Below are positions 6,931-13,167 of a stretch of DNA of 13,167 nucleotides, piece by piece. Source of the DNA: Flavobacteriales bacterium UBA2426 (GTDB lineage Bacteria > Bacteroidota > Bacteroidia > Flavobacteriales_F > PHOS-HE28); the NCBI GenBank assembly GCA_002342985.1, contig DDRC01000017.1, positions 2,571 through 15,737 of the forward strand. Reading direction: 5' to 3'. The stretch's first letter is position 1. Each line of letters starts with the position of its first letter. A model generated the notes under the pieces. That model had not been told where the DNA came from and did no database searches. It worked only from the letters and a program-made list of their open reading frames with translations. Made by a program: the position numbers and the translations under genes.

Positions 6931-7977
6931 ATGAGCCTCAGACGCATCGTGCTCGCCCCTCCCGCCTGGATCTATGGCGCGAGCCTCCGCCTCCGCCATG
7001 CGCTCTACGATGCCGGCCTGCTCCCCTCCGTGAGGCCCGCCGTGCCCACCATCGCCATCGGCAACCTGGCCTTGGGCGGCACCGGGAAGACGCCTATGCT
7101 GGAACTGGTGCTGCGCACGCTGTCGGGCACCTCGCCATTGGCCACGCTGAGCCGGGGCTACGGCCGCAAGGGCGATGACATCCACGAAGTGCAGGCCACC
7201 GATGCCGCGGAGCGCAGCGGCGATGAGCCGGTGCAAGTGAAACGGAAGTTTCCCGAGGCGCGGGTCTTCGTGGGAGCGGACAGGGTAGGGGCCATCGAGC
7301 GGATCCAACGCGAGGTGCCCGATGTGAAAGCCGTGGTGCTCGATGATGCCCTGCAGCACCGCCGCCTGGATGCCGGCCTCAACATCCTGCTCACCACCTG
7401 GCAGCGGCCCTGGTTCACCGATGCGCTGCTGCCCGCCGGTCGCCTGCGCGATCTGCCTTCGCGCCGGAAGGCCGCCCGGATCGTAGTGGTGACGAAGTGC
7501 CCCGCCTTGCCTTCGCCGGCAGAGCGGGAGCAATGGCGCGAACGTTTGCGGCTGAGCGATGCGCAGGAGCTGTTCTTCGCAGGGATTGTTTACGAGCCGT
7601 TGTCCGTTGCCAGTAGCGAGTTGTCGGGAGAAGCCGGACAACCATCAACGGACAACTGCTTGCTCTTCACAGGCATCGAGAACCCCCAGCCGCTCCTCGG
7701 CCATCTCCGGCAGCACGCCACGGTGGAGCACCTCGCCTTTCCGGACCACCACGCCTTCTCGCGCGCCGACCTGGAACGCATCGCGCATCGTTACGCTACT
7801 TTCGCACCCGGCCCGAAAACGCTGGTAACCACGGAGAAGGATGCCGCCCGGCTGGGTCCCTGCAAGGGCACCCCGCTCGAAGGCCTCCCGCTGGCGACCA
7901 TCGGCATGCGGGCCGTCATCTTGAATGAACCGGAACGATTCGCTGAACTCATCCGCCGCCATGTTGGACCGCATTAA
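6931..7977 (+). CDS. lpxK: Tetraacyldisaccharide 4'-kinase (lipid A synthesis)
   Basis: LpxK transfers phosphate from ATP to the 4' position of the lipid A disaccharide at the inner face of the cytoplasmic membrane. The protein has 348 residues. It shows the Walker A loop [11 protein letters not shown] (44-54), SRGYGRKG (74-81), the catalytic [12 protein letters not shown] (135-146, usual form DDGFQHR), LLPAGRLRD (167-174), FTGIENP (246-252), FPDHHAFS (270-277) and TTEKDAARL (300-308). The N-terminal helix ([16 protein letters not shown]) fits the membrane-associated segment. Residues 223-242, before the GIENP strand, are encoded by a 58-base nested inverted repeat that looks like an in-frame insertion in a loop. 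It is the first gene of a packed operon, and its end overlaps the next gene by 17 bases. No clear promoter or Shine-Dalgarno site is seen. Confidence 0.96.
   Translation: MSLRRIVLAPPAWIYGASLRLRHALYDAGLLPSVRPAVPTIAIGNLALGGTGKTPMLELVLRTLSGTSPLATLSRGYGRKGDDIHEVQATDAAERSGDEPVQVKRKFPEARVFVGADRVGAIERIQREVPDVKAVVLDDALQHRRLDAGLNILLTTWQRPWFTDALLPAGRLRDLPSRRKAARIVVVTKCPALPSPAEREQWRERLRLSDAQELFFAGIVYEPLSVASSELSGEAGQPSTDNCLLFTGIENPQPLLGHLRQHATVEHLAFPDHHAFSRADLERIAHRYATFAPGPKTLVTTEKDAARLGPCKGTPLEGLPLATIGMRAVILNEPERFAELIRRHVGPH
7599..7656. repeat. Nested inverted repeat inside lpxK, possible inserted palindromic element
   Basis: GTTGTCCGTTG (7599-7609) and CAACGGACAAC (7646-7656) are perfect 11-base inverted repeats. 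Between them GTTGTC (7620-7625) pairs with GACAAC (7637-7642), followed by a mismatch and two more pairs, around the loop AGAAG. The block is less GC-rich than the surrounding lpxK sequence and reads in frame without stops. The GTTGTC/GACAAC motif resembles dispersed intergenic palindromes I have seen in Bacteroidota genomes; that link is recollection, not shown by this window. Confidence 0.65.
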
Positions 7978-8773
7978 GCGCATTGCCGAGCACCTTAAGA
8001 AGGCCATAGGCGGTTTCGTGCCCGAGACCGGTATCATTCTCGGCACCGGCCTCAGCGGCCTGGGCAAGGAGATCGAGGTGAAGCATGCCATCCCCTACAG
8101 CGAGATACCCGAGTTCCCGGTGAGCACCGTGCAGGGGCACCCGGGCCGACTGCTCTTCGGCACGCTGGGCGGCAAGCCCGTGGTGGCCATGCAGGGCCGC
8201 TTCCACTTCTACGAGGGCTGGACCATGAACGAGGTGGTGCTGCCGGTGCGCGTGTTCAAATACCTCGGCATCCAGCGCCTTTTCGTGAGCAACGCTTGCG
8301 GGGGGGTGAATCCGTCCTTCGAGGTGGGCGACCTGATGATCCTGAACGATCACATCTGCCTCTTCCCCAACCCGCTCATCGGTCCCAACATCGACGAGCT
8401 CGGCCCGCGCTTCCCTGATATGAGCGAGCCGTATGACCATGCACTGATCGCCAAGGCCAAGGCCATCGCCGCCAAGGCCTCGATCGCGGTGCGGGAAGGC
8501 TGCTACGTGGGGCTTACCGGTCCCACGCTGGAGACGCCCGCCGAATACCACTATGTGCGGGTGATCGGCGGCGATGCCGTTGGCATGAGCACCGTGCCCG
8601 AGGTGATCGCCGCGCGGCAGATGGGCATCCCCTGCTTCGCCATGAGCGTGATCACGGACATGGGCGTGAAGGGCCGCATCGAGAAGACCACGCACGAGAT
8701 GGTGCAGCGCGTGGCCGAGAAGGCCGAGCCCAAGCTCACGCACATCATGAAGGAATTGATCGCCAGCTGCTGA
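7961..8773 (+). CDS. Purine nucleoside phosphorylase, trimeric PNP/MTAP family
   Basis: This enzyme splits purine nucleosides with phosphate into base plus ribose 1-phosphate (purine salvage). The protein has 270 residues. Family motifs are in order: GTGLSGL (28-34, phosphate loop), [10 protein letters not shown] (55-64), [10 protein letters not shown] (77-86), [14 protein letters not shown] (111-124), [10 protein letters not shown] (187-196) with Glu191, [11 protein letters not shown] (204-214) with Met209, and SVITDMG (229-235). Asp233 sits where human PNP has Asn243, a residue that helps decide 6-oxo versus 6-amino purines, so the base preference may differ from the classical enzyme. I chose the ATG at 7961 (MLDRIKRI), which overlaps lpxK by 17 bases; an in-frame ATG at 7925 would add 12 residues without family features. 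It is 1 base from gatB. Confidence 0.94.
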   Translation: MLDRIKRIAEHLKKAIGGFVPETGIILGTGLSGLGKEIEVKHAIPYSEIPEFPVSTVQGHPGRLLFGTLGGKPVVAMQGRFHFYEGWTMNEVVLPVRVFKYLGIQRLFVSNACGGVNPSFEVGDLMILNDHICLFPNPLIGPNIDELGPRFPDMSEPYDHALIAKAKAIAAKASIAVREGCYVGLTGPTLETPAEYHYVRVIGGDAVGMSTVPEVIAARQMGIPCFAMSVITDMGVKGRIEKTTHEMVQRVAEKAEPKLTHIMKELIASC

Positions 8774-8774
8774 G

Positions 8775-10267
<1,493 letters not shown>

Positions 10268-10271
<4 letters not shown>

Positions 10272-11413
10272 ACATGCCAAGCATCCGCTCCTTCCTACCC
10301 ATGATCATCCTGGCCGCTGCCTGCGGAGGCCAGGGCACAGCCACCCGCACCATCAGCCTCAGCGTCGAGGGTGCCGGCGACCAGATGGCCTATTTCGACC
10401 GCTTTGAGAACGGGCGTCCGTACCACGTGGATTCCGTGAAGCTGAACGGCGATGGCAAGGGCACCATGAAGGTGCCTTACCTGCCGCTCGATTTCTACCG
10501 GATCGCCGTGGGCAACGAGCAGCTCATCGTGGTGCTCGACAGCGCCGAGGGCCTTGCCGTGGAGGCCCAGGGCGGCCTGCTGCAGACCCCCATGCGCCTC
10601 GAGGGATCGGTGCATACCGACGCCATGCGACGGTTCCAGGAGGAGGCGATGGGCTACGAGCAGAAGGTGAGCGGCCTGCGCTCGGCCCTTTCCGCCGACC
10701 CCTCGAACCAGGCCAACCTCGATGAGCTCAACGCCACCAACCTGGCCTTCTATGAGCGCTGCCGCCAGTTCGTGCGCGAGAACAGCGGGTCGCCGGTGGC
10801 CATCAGCGTGCTGGGCCGCATGGATATGACGCGGGAGTTCGACCTCTTCAAGCAGGTGCGCGACGGCCTGCGCAGGACGATGCCGAATTCGGGGTTCTAC
10901 GCCTCGTTCCGCGAGCAGGTGGACCGGTACGAGCAGGAGCTGGTGATGATCAGGGCCCAGGAGGAGGAGATGAAGCGGTTGAGCAACCTGCTGCCGATCG
11001 GGTCCGAGGCCCCGGAGATCCGCCAGAGCACCCCGGATGGCGGCTCCTTTGCACTCAGCCAGCTCCGCGGGAAGGTGGTGCTCATCGACTTCTGGGCCAG
11101 CTGGTGCAGGCCCTGCCGGATCGAGAATCCCAACGTCAAGCGCGTGTATGAGCGCTTCCGGTCGAAGGGCTTCGAGATCCTCGGCGTGAGCCTGGACCGG
11201 GACCATACGGCGTGGGTGGAGGCCATCAAGGCCGATGGCCTGCCGTGGAAGCACGTGAGCGACCTGGGCTTCTGGAACAACGCGGCGGCTCAGGAATACG
11301 GCGTAAGCAGCATCCCCTTCACCGTGCTGGTGGATCGCGAGGGCAAGGTGCTGGAAAAGGGGCTGCGCGGAGACCAGTTGGAGGCGCGCCTGGCGGAGGT
11401 GCTGGGCCGGTGA
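10268..11413 (+). CDS. TlpA-like thioredoxin-fold lipoprotein with DUF4369-like N-terminal domain
   Basis: This encodes a 381-residue predicted periplasmic lipoprotein: hydrophobic FLPMIILAAA then Cys19 (a somewhat loose lipobox, Ala at -3). Residues about 26-110 look like the DUF4369 beta domain common in Bacteroidota, 115-240 are helical and charged, and 244-381 form an AhpC/TSA-TlpA thioredoxin domain. The active site is WASWCRPC (277-283, CxxC at 280/283) and the cis-Pro is in SSIPFTVL (Pro350). Such proteins reduce or exchange disulfides in the periplasm, for example in cytochrome c maturation or oxidative-stress repair; the partner here is unknown. The ATG at 10268 overlaps the gatB stop as ATGA, which supports this start over an ATG two codons later. 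It is the last gene of the lpxK operon. Confidence 0.92.
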
Positions 11414-11435
11414 GCGCGTTAATGAACGGACGCGC
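11414..11435 (+). terminator. Possible end of the lpxK operon
   Basis: GCGCGT (11414-11419) pairs with ACGCGC (11430-11435) over a 10-base loop directly after the TlpA-like stop, followed by only a short T-run (GTTTG) that doubles as the rpsU -33 element. The stem is short, so this is a tentative call. Confidence 0.4.
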
Positions 11436-11436
11436 G

Positions 11437-11467
11437 TTTGGAACTCTGATCCGGGCCGCTATATTTG
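11437..11467 (+). promoter_or_regulatory. Strong Bacteroidota-type promoter for rpsU
   Basis: TTTG (11437-11440), a 19-base spacer and TATATTTG (11460-11467) match the phylum consensus exactly. Transcription should start near 11473, leaving a leader of about 25 bases. The bases after the box, CGGCCCC, match those at the two tRNA promoters. It gives rpsU, and perhaps xerC and hpf, expression separate from the lpxK operon. Confidence 0.85.
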
Positions 11468-11481
11468 CGGCCCCTTACGAA

Positions 11482-11487
11482 AAAGGA
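11482..11487 (+). promoter_or_regulatory. Unusual Shine-Dalgarno site of rpsU
   Basis: AAAGGA lies 10 bases before the rpsU ATG and is complementary to the expected 3' end of 16S rRNA. The other genes in this window show no such site, as is normal for Bacteroidota. In Flavobacterium johnsoniae, ribosomes hide their anti-SD with the help of bS21, and ribosomes lacking bS21 favour mRNAs with a Shine-Dalgarno site, including rpsU. That feedback is likely to apply here (inference from the family). Confidence 0.7.
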
Positions 11488-11497
11488 CACGACGACC

Positions 11498-11689
11498 ATG
11501 CTGATCATCCCGGTCAAGGAAGGCGAGAGCATCGACAAGGCGCTCAAGAAGTTCAAGAAGAAGTTCGAGCGCACCGGCACCATGCGCCAGCTGCGCAAGC
11601 GCCAGAGCTACACCAAGCCTTCCGTGGCGCGCCGCAAGGAGATCATCCGCGCCGCCTACAAGCTGCAGATGCAGACCGAGCAGGAGTAA
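11498..11689 (+). CDS. rpsU: Small ribosomal subunit protein bS21
   Basis: This encodes 63 residues, the usual length for bS21, beginning MLIIPVKEGESIDKALKKFKKKFERTG and rich in Lys/Arg (RQLRKRQSY, VARRKEI). bS21 sits on the platform of the 30S subunit near the 3' end of 16S rRNA; in Bacteroidota it helps to mask the anti-Shine-Dalgarno sequence. The ATG at 11498 is preferred over an in-frame ATG at 11465, which lies inside the -7 box and cannot be on the mRNA. A strong promoter and an atypical Shine-Dalgarno site precede it, and a long hairpin follows 16 bases after the stop. The neighbours xerC and hpf are the usual ones in this phylum. Confidence 0.97.
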   Translation: MLIIPVKEGESIDKALKKFKKKFERTGTMRQLRKRQSYTKPSVARRKEIIRAAYKLQMQTEQE

Positions 11690-11705
11690 TTCCTGCCTGA
11701 TCGTG

Positions 11706-11745
11706 CGCCGAAGGCGGAAGGGCAATGGCTCTTCCGCCTTCGGCG
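11706..11745 (+). terminator. Long hairpin after rpsU, terminator or attenuator
   Basis: A perfect 15-bp stem pairs 11706-11720 (CGCCGAAGGCGGAAG) with 11731-11745 (CTTCCGCCTTCGGCG). The inner bases GGC/GCT extend it to about 18 pairs with a 4-base loop. A short TTT follows. It probably ends or reduces transcription after the highly expressed rpsU, separating it from xerC. Confidence 0.75.
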
Positions 11746-11750
11746 TTTGG

Positions 11751-11758
11751 TACCTTGG
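11751..11758 (+). promoter_or_regulatory. Possible -7 box for xerC
   Basis: TACCTTGG is one base off TAnnTTTG and is followed by CGGTCCC then the xerC ATG, resembling the box-CGGCCC arrangement at the strong promoters. If used, transcription would begin at or beside the ATG, giving a nearly leaderless mRNA. There is no TTTG/TTG at the -33 distance, where the hairpin arm lies, so this is weak. Confidence 0.3.
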
Positions 11759-11765
11759 CGGTCCC

Positions 11766-12665
11766 ATGCTCGTGGACCGGTTCCTGGACCATCTCGCCTT
11801 GGAGAAGCGCTTCAGCGCCCACACGGTGGCGGCCTACCGGGCCGACCTCGCCCTCTTCAGCGCCTACCTGCAGGAGCAGGGGGTGGCCCGTGCGGAGGAC
11901 TGCGACGACCAGCTGGTGCGCTACTGGGTGATGGCGCGGATCGAGCAGGGCGATTCGCCCCGAACGGTGAACCGTCGCCTGAGCGCGCTGCGCGGCTTCT
12001 ACCGGTTCGCTCGGCGCATGGGGGCCACGGACCGTGATCCCACGGCTTTGGTAGAGCCCCCGAAGACCTCCCGGCGGCTCCCGGAATTCGTGGAGGAGGC
12101 GCGGATGGACCAGCTCTTCCAGAGCGAGCGGAGGGGCGAGGGCCTGCGCCAAGCGGCGGAACTGCTCATCCTGGAGCTGCTCTATGGGACGGGCATCCGC
12201 CTGGCGGAGCTGCTCGGCATACGGCCGGAGGACGTGGATGCCGCCAGGGGCACCCTGCGGGTGCTGGGCAAGCGCAACAAGGAGCGCATCGTGCCCTTGG
12301 GGGACGGTGCCCTGATGCGCCTGCAGGCGTACGGCGCCGCCCGGTCCGGTGCGCTCGGCCCCCCTGCCGCCGGTACCCCCCTGCTGGTGGGGGAGAATGG
12401 CGAACCCCTTTCGCGCCGGAGCGTACAACGCATCGTTCAGCGCTACCTTGGGGAAGTGACCTCCCAGCGCAAGCGCAGCCCCCACGTGCTCCGCCACACC
12501 TTCGCCACCCACATGCTCGATCGCGGGGCCGATCTGAACGCCGTGAAGGAGATCCTGGGCCACGCCAGCCTTGCCGCCACCCAGGTCTACACCCACAACA
12601 CCGCCGAGAAGCTCAAGAAGGTCCACGCCCATGCGCATCCGCGCGGCGGGCGGCGCGACCGTTGA
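11766..12665 (+). CDS. xerC: XerC/XerD-type tyrosine recombinase
   Basis: This encodes 299 residues, the normal length for Xer recombinases that resolve chromosome dimers at dif near the division septum. An N-terminal SAM-like core-binding domain (1-90, with FSAHTVAAYRADLALF and RTVNRRLSALRGFYRF) is followed by the catalytic domain. All active-site residues are visible: Arg145 in GTGIRLAELL, Lys169, His240 and Arg243 in SPHVLRHTFATHML, His266 in ILGHASLAATQVYTH, and Tyr275. It is not an integrase of a mobile element: no attachment site or phage genes are nearby, and the rpsU/hpf setting is the standard place for this gene in Bacteroidota. XerC rather than XerD is chosen from that setting only. 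The ATG at 11766 (MLVDRFLDHL) fits the family; the longer reading crosses the hairpin. Confidence 0.92.
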   Translation: MLVDRFLDHLALEKRFSAHTVAAYRADLALFSAYLQEQGVARAEDCDDQLVRYWVMARIEQGDSPRTVNRRLSALRGFYRFARRMGATDRDPTALVEPPKTSRRLPEFVEEARMDQLFQSERRGEGLRQAAELLILELLYGTGIRLAELLGIRPEDVDAARGTLRVLGKRNKERIVPLGDGALMRLQAYGAARSGALGPPAAGTPLLVGENGEPLSRRSVQRIVQRYLGEVTSQRKRSPHVLRHTFATHMLDRGADLNAVKEILGHASLAATQVYTHNTAEKLKKVHAHAHPRGGRRDR

Positions 12666-12692
12666 ACCCAACGCCAAACGCATCACCGACCG

Positions 12693-12989
12693 ATGAACAT
12701 CAACGTCCAATCCATCCATTTCGACGCCGACACCAAGCTGATCGACTTCATCCGGGAGAAGCTCTCCAAGCTCACCCAATTCACAGACGGCATCCTCTCC
12801 GCCGAGGTCTTCCTCCGCCTGGAGAAAGACGGGGAGAACCGGGAGAACAAGCTGGTGGAGGTGAGGCTGGCCGTGCCGGGCAATGAGCTGTTCGCCAAGC
12901 GGCAGGACAAGACCTTCGAAGAGGCCACCATCGCGGCCGTGGAGGCGCTGCGGAACCAGGTGGTGCGGACCAAGGACCGGGCCCGGTAA
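12693..12989 (+). CDS. hpf: Ribosome hibernation factor, short HPF/RaiA type
   Basis: This encodes 98 residues. The short HPF/YfiA fold is clear: MNINVQSIHFDADTKLIDFIREKLSKLTQF (strand-helix), SAEVFLRLEK and NKLVEVRLAVPGNELFAKRQDKTFEEATIAAVEALRNQVVRTK (strands then the second helix). These proteins bind the 30S decoding site and put idle ribosomes to sleep in stationary phase or starvation; the short form lacks the C-terminal dimerisation domain of long HPF. The gene starts 27 bases after xerC without a Shine-Dalgarno site, so it is probably co-transcribed. A small hairpin (GCCCGG 12981-12986 with CCGGGC 12995-13000) spans its stop codon and may help end the message. Confidence 0.93.
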   Translation: MNINVQSIHFDADTKLIDFIREKLSKLTQFTDGILSAEVFLRLEKDGENRENKLVEVRLAVPGNELFAKRQDKTFEEATIAAVEALRNQVVRTKDRAR

Positions 12990-13030
12990 GCCGTCCGGGC
13001 GGTGCCCATAAGCAAAGATTGCGCCTCTTG

Positions 13031-13061
13031 TTTGGCGCGGAGCGGTTCTTTTCTACATTTG
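13031..13061 (+). promoter_or_regulatory. Strong Bacteroidota-type promoter for the tRNA-Thr cluster
   Basis: TTTG (13031-13034), a 19-base spacer and TACATTTG (13054-13061) match the consensus exactly, with the same spacing as at rpsU. CAGGCCC follows. The start point should be near 13068, about 60 bases before the tRNA. In this phylum the unit normally continues through further tRNAs to tuf, so this is likely a major translation promoter. Confidence 0.85.
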
Positions 13062-13134
13062 CAGGCCCAATTCCAGCCCTTGCCGGTTGGGAGCGGGAAA
13101 AGGAACCGTTCTTTTCCTTGTTGTACAGGCCAAT
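13045..13134 (+). repeat. Imperfect direct repeat spanning promoter and tRNA-Thr 5' end
   Basis: GTTCTTTTC occurs at 13045-13053 and 13108-13116. It is followed 8-9 bases later by CAGGCCCAAT (13062-13071) and CAGGCCAAT (13126-13134). The first copy contains the intact -7 box; in the second the same place reads CTTGTTGTA. The second copy also forms an imperfect hairpin with the preceding GGAAAAGG (13096-13117), possibly a processing site before the tRNA. Confidence 0.55.
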
Positions 13135-13167
13135 GTAGCTCAGCTGGTAGAGCAGCTGATTTGTAAT
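13129..13167 (+). tRNA. tRNA-Thr (anticodon TGT), 5' part only
   Basis: The sequence starts GCCAATG (acceptor), TA, D arm GCTC/GAGC with loop AGCTGGTA, anticodon stem GCTGA and loop TTTGTAA, which gives anticodon TGT (13162-13164), so threonine. The window ends within the 3' side of the anticodon stem. Its place after rpsU-xerC-hpf is the standard start of the tRNA-tuf cluster in Bacteroidota. Confidence 0.93.

Noticed and set aside
6916..7641. Upstream extension of the Nif3-like gene through lpxK
   Set aside because: The frame stays open by base composition only, and MKIKDLI at 6885 is the family start.
7795..7805. TACTTTCG-like -7 box before the phosphorylase gene
   Set aside because: It lies deep in lpxK coding sequence, has no -33 partner, and the operon is tightly packed.
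11766..12665. Tyrosine recombinase as a sign of a prophage or genomic island next to tRNA-Thr
   Set aside because: Full-length Xer housekeeping type in its usual rpsU/hpf setting; no attachment repeats or phage genes are seen, although the tRNA is cut by the window edge.
12976..13000. GC palindrome ACCGGGCCCGGT and hairpin over the hpf stop as a strong terminator or operator
   Set aside because: Short stem, no T-run, and likely chance in GC-rich coding sequence; mentioned only with hpf.

Overview
The window looks like ordinary core chromosome of a GC-rich member of the Bacteroidota, most likely a Flavobacteriales-type lineage. Four things support this: promoters of the Bacteroidota type (TTTG, 18-19 bases, TAnnTTTG), almost no Shine-Dalgarno sites, Bacteroidota-style proteins (short eukaryote/archaea-like ProRS, GatB without zinc cysteines, DUF4369-like plus thioredoxin lipoprotein, C4 zinc-ribbon coiled-coil protein), and the block rpsU - xerC - hpf - tRNA-Thr, which in this phylum normally leads to tuf and the secE/nusG/ribosomal-protein/rpoBC cluster.

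Layout. (1) 1-2303, minus strand: proS, a coupled unknown gene (TGATG overlap), then a tRNA-Glu(TTC) with its own promoter; the tRNA runs off the left edge. (2) 2304-2408: short divergent promoter region. (3) 2409-4927, plus strand: a Trp/Gly/Asn-repeat lipoprotein coupled by TGATG to a FadL/OmpP1-like outer-membrane beta-barrel protein. (4) 4932-4957: perfect hairpin between convergent genes. (5) 4980-6885, minus strand: a Nif3-like metal protein gene followed 1 base later by a coiled-coil zinc-ribbon gene. (6) 6931-11413, plus strand: a packed operon lpxK (lipid A 4'-kinase) - purine nucleoside phosphorylase - gatB - TlpA-like lipoprotein, with a 17-base overlap, a 1-base gap and an ATGA overlap. 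(7) 11437-12989, plus strand: rpsU with a strong promoter and an unusual Shine-Dalgarno site, a long hairpin, xerC, hpf. (8) 13031-13167: strong promoter and the 5' half of tRNA-Thr(TGT).

Most of the genes serve translation (tRNA charging, transamidation, ribosomal protein, hibernation factor, tRNAs) or the outer membrane (lipid A, lipoproteins, beta-barrel). I see no phage, plasmid, insertion sequence, CRISPR array or defence system. The most unusual items are a 58-base nested inverted repeat sitting in frame inside lpxK, a shared TANATTTGC(A)GGCCC block at the three strongest promoters, a partial duplication of the tRNA-Thr promoter region, and the repeat-rich lipoprotein paired with the beta-barrel protein. 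I did not find a convincing new multi-gene system.
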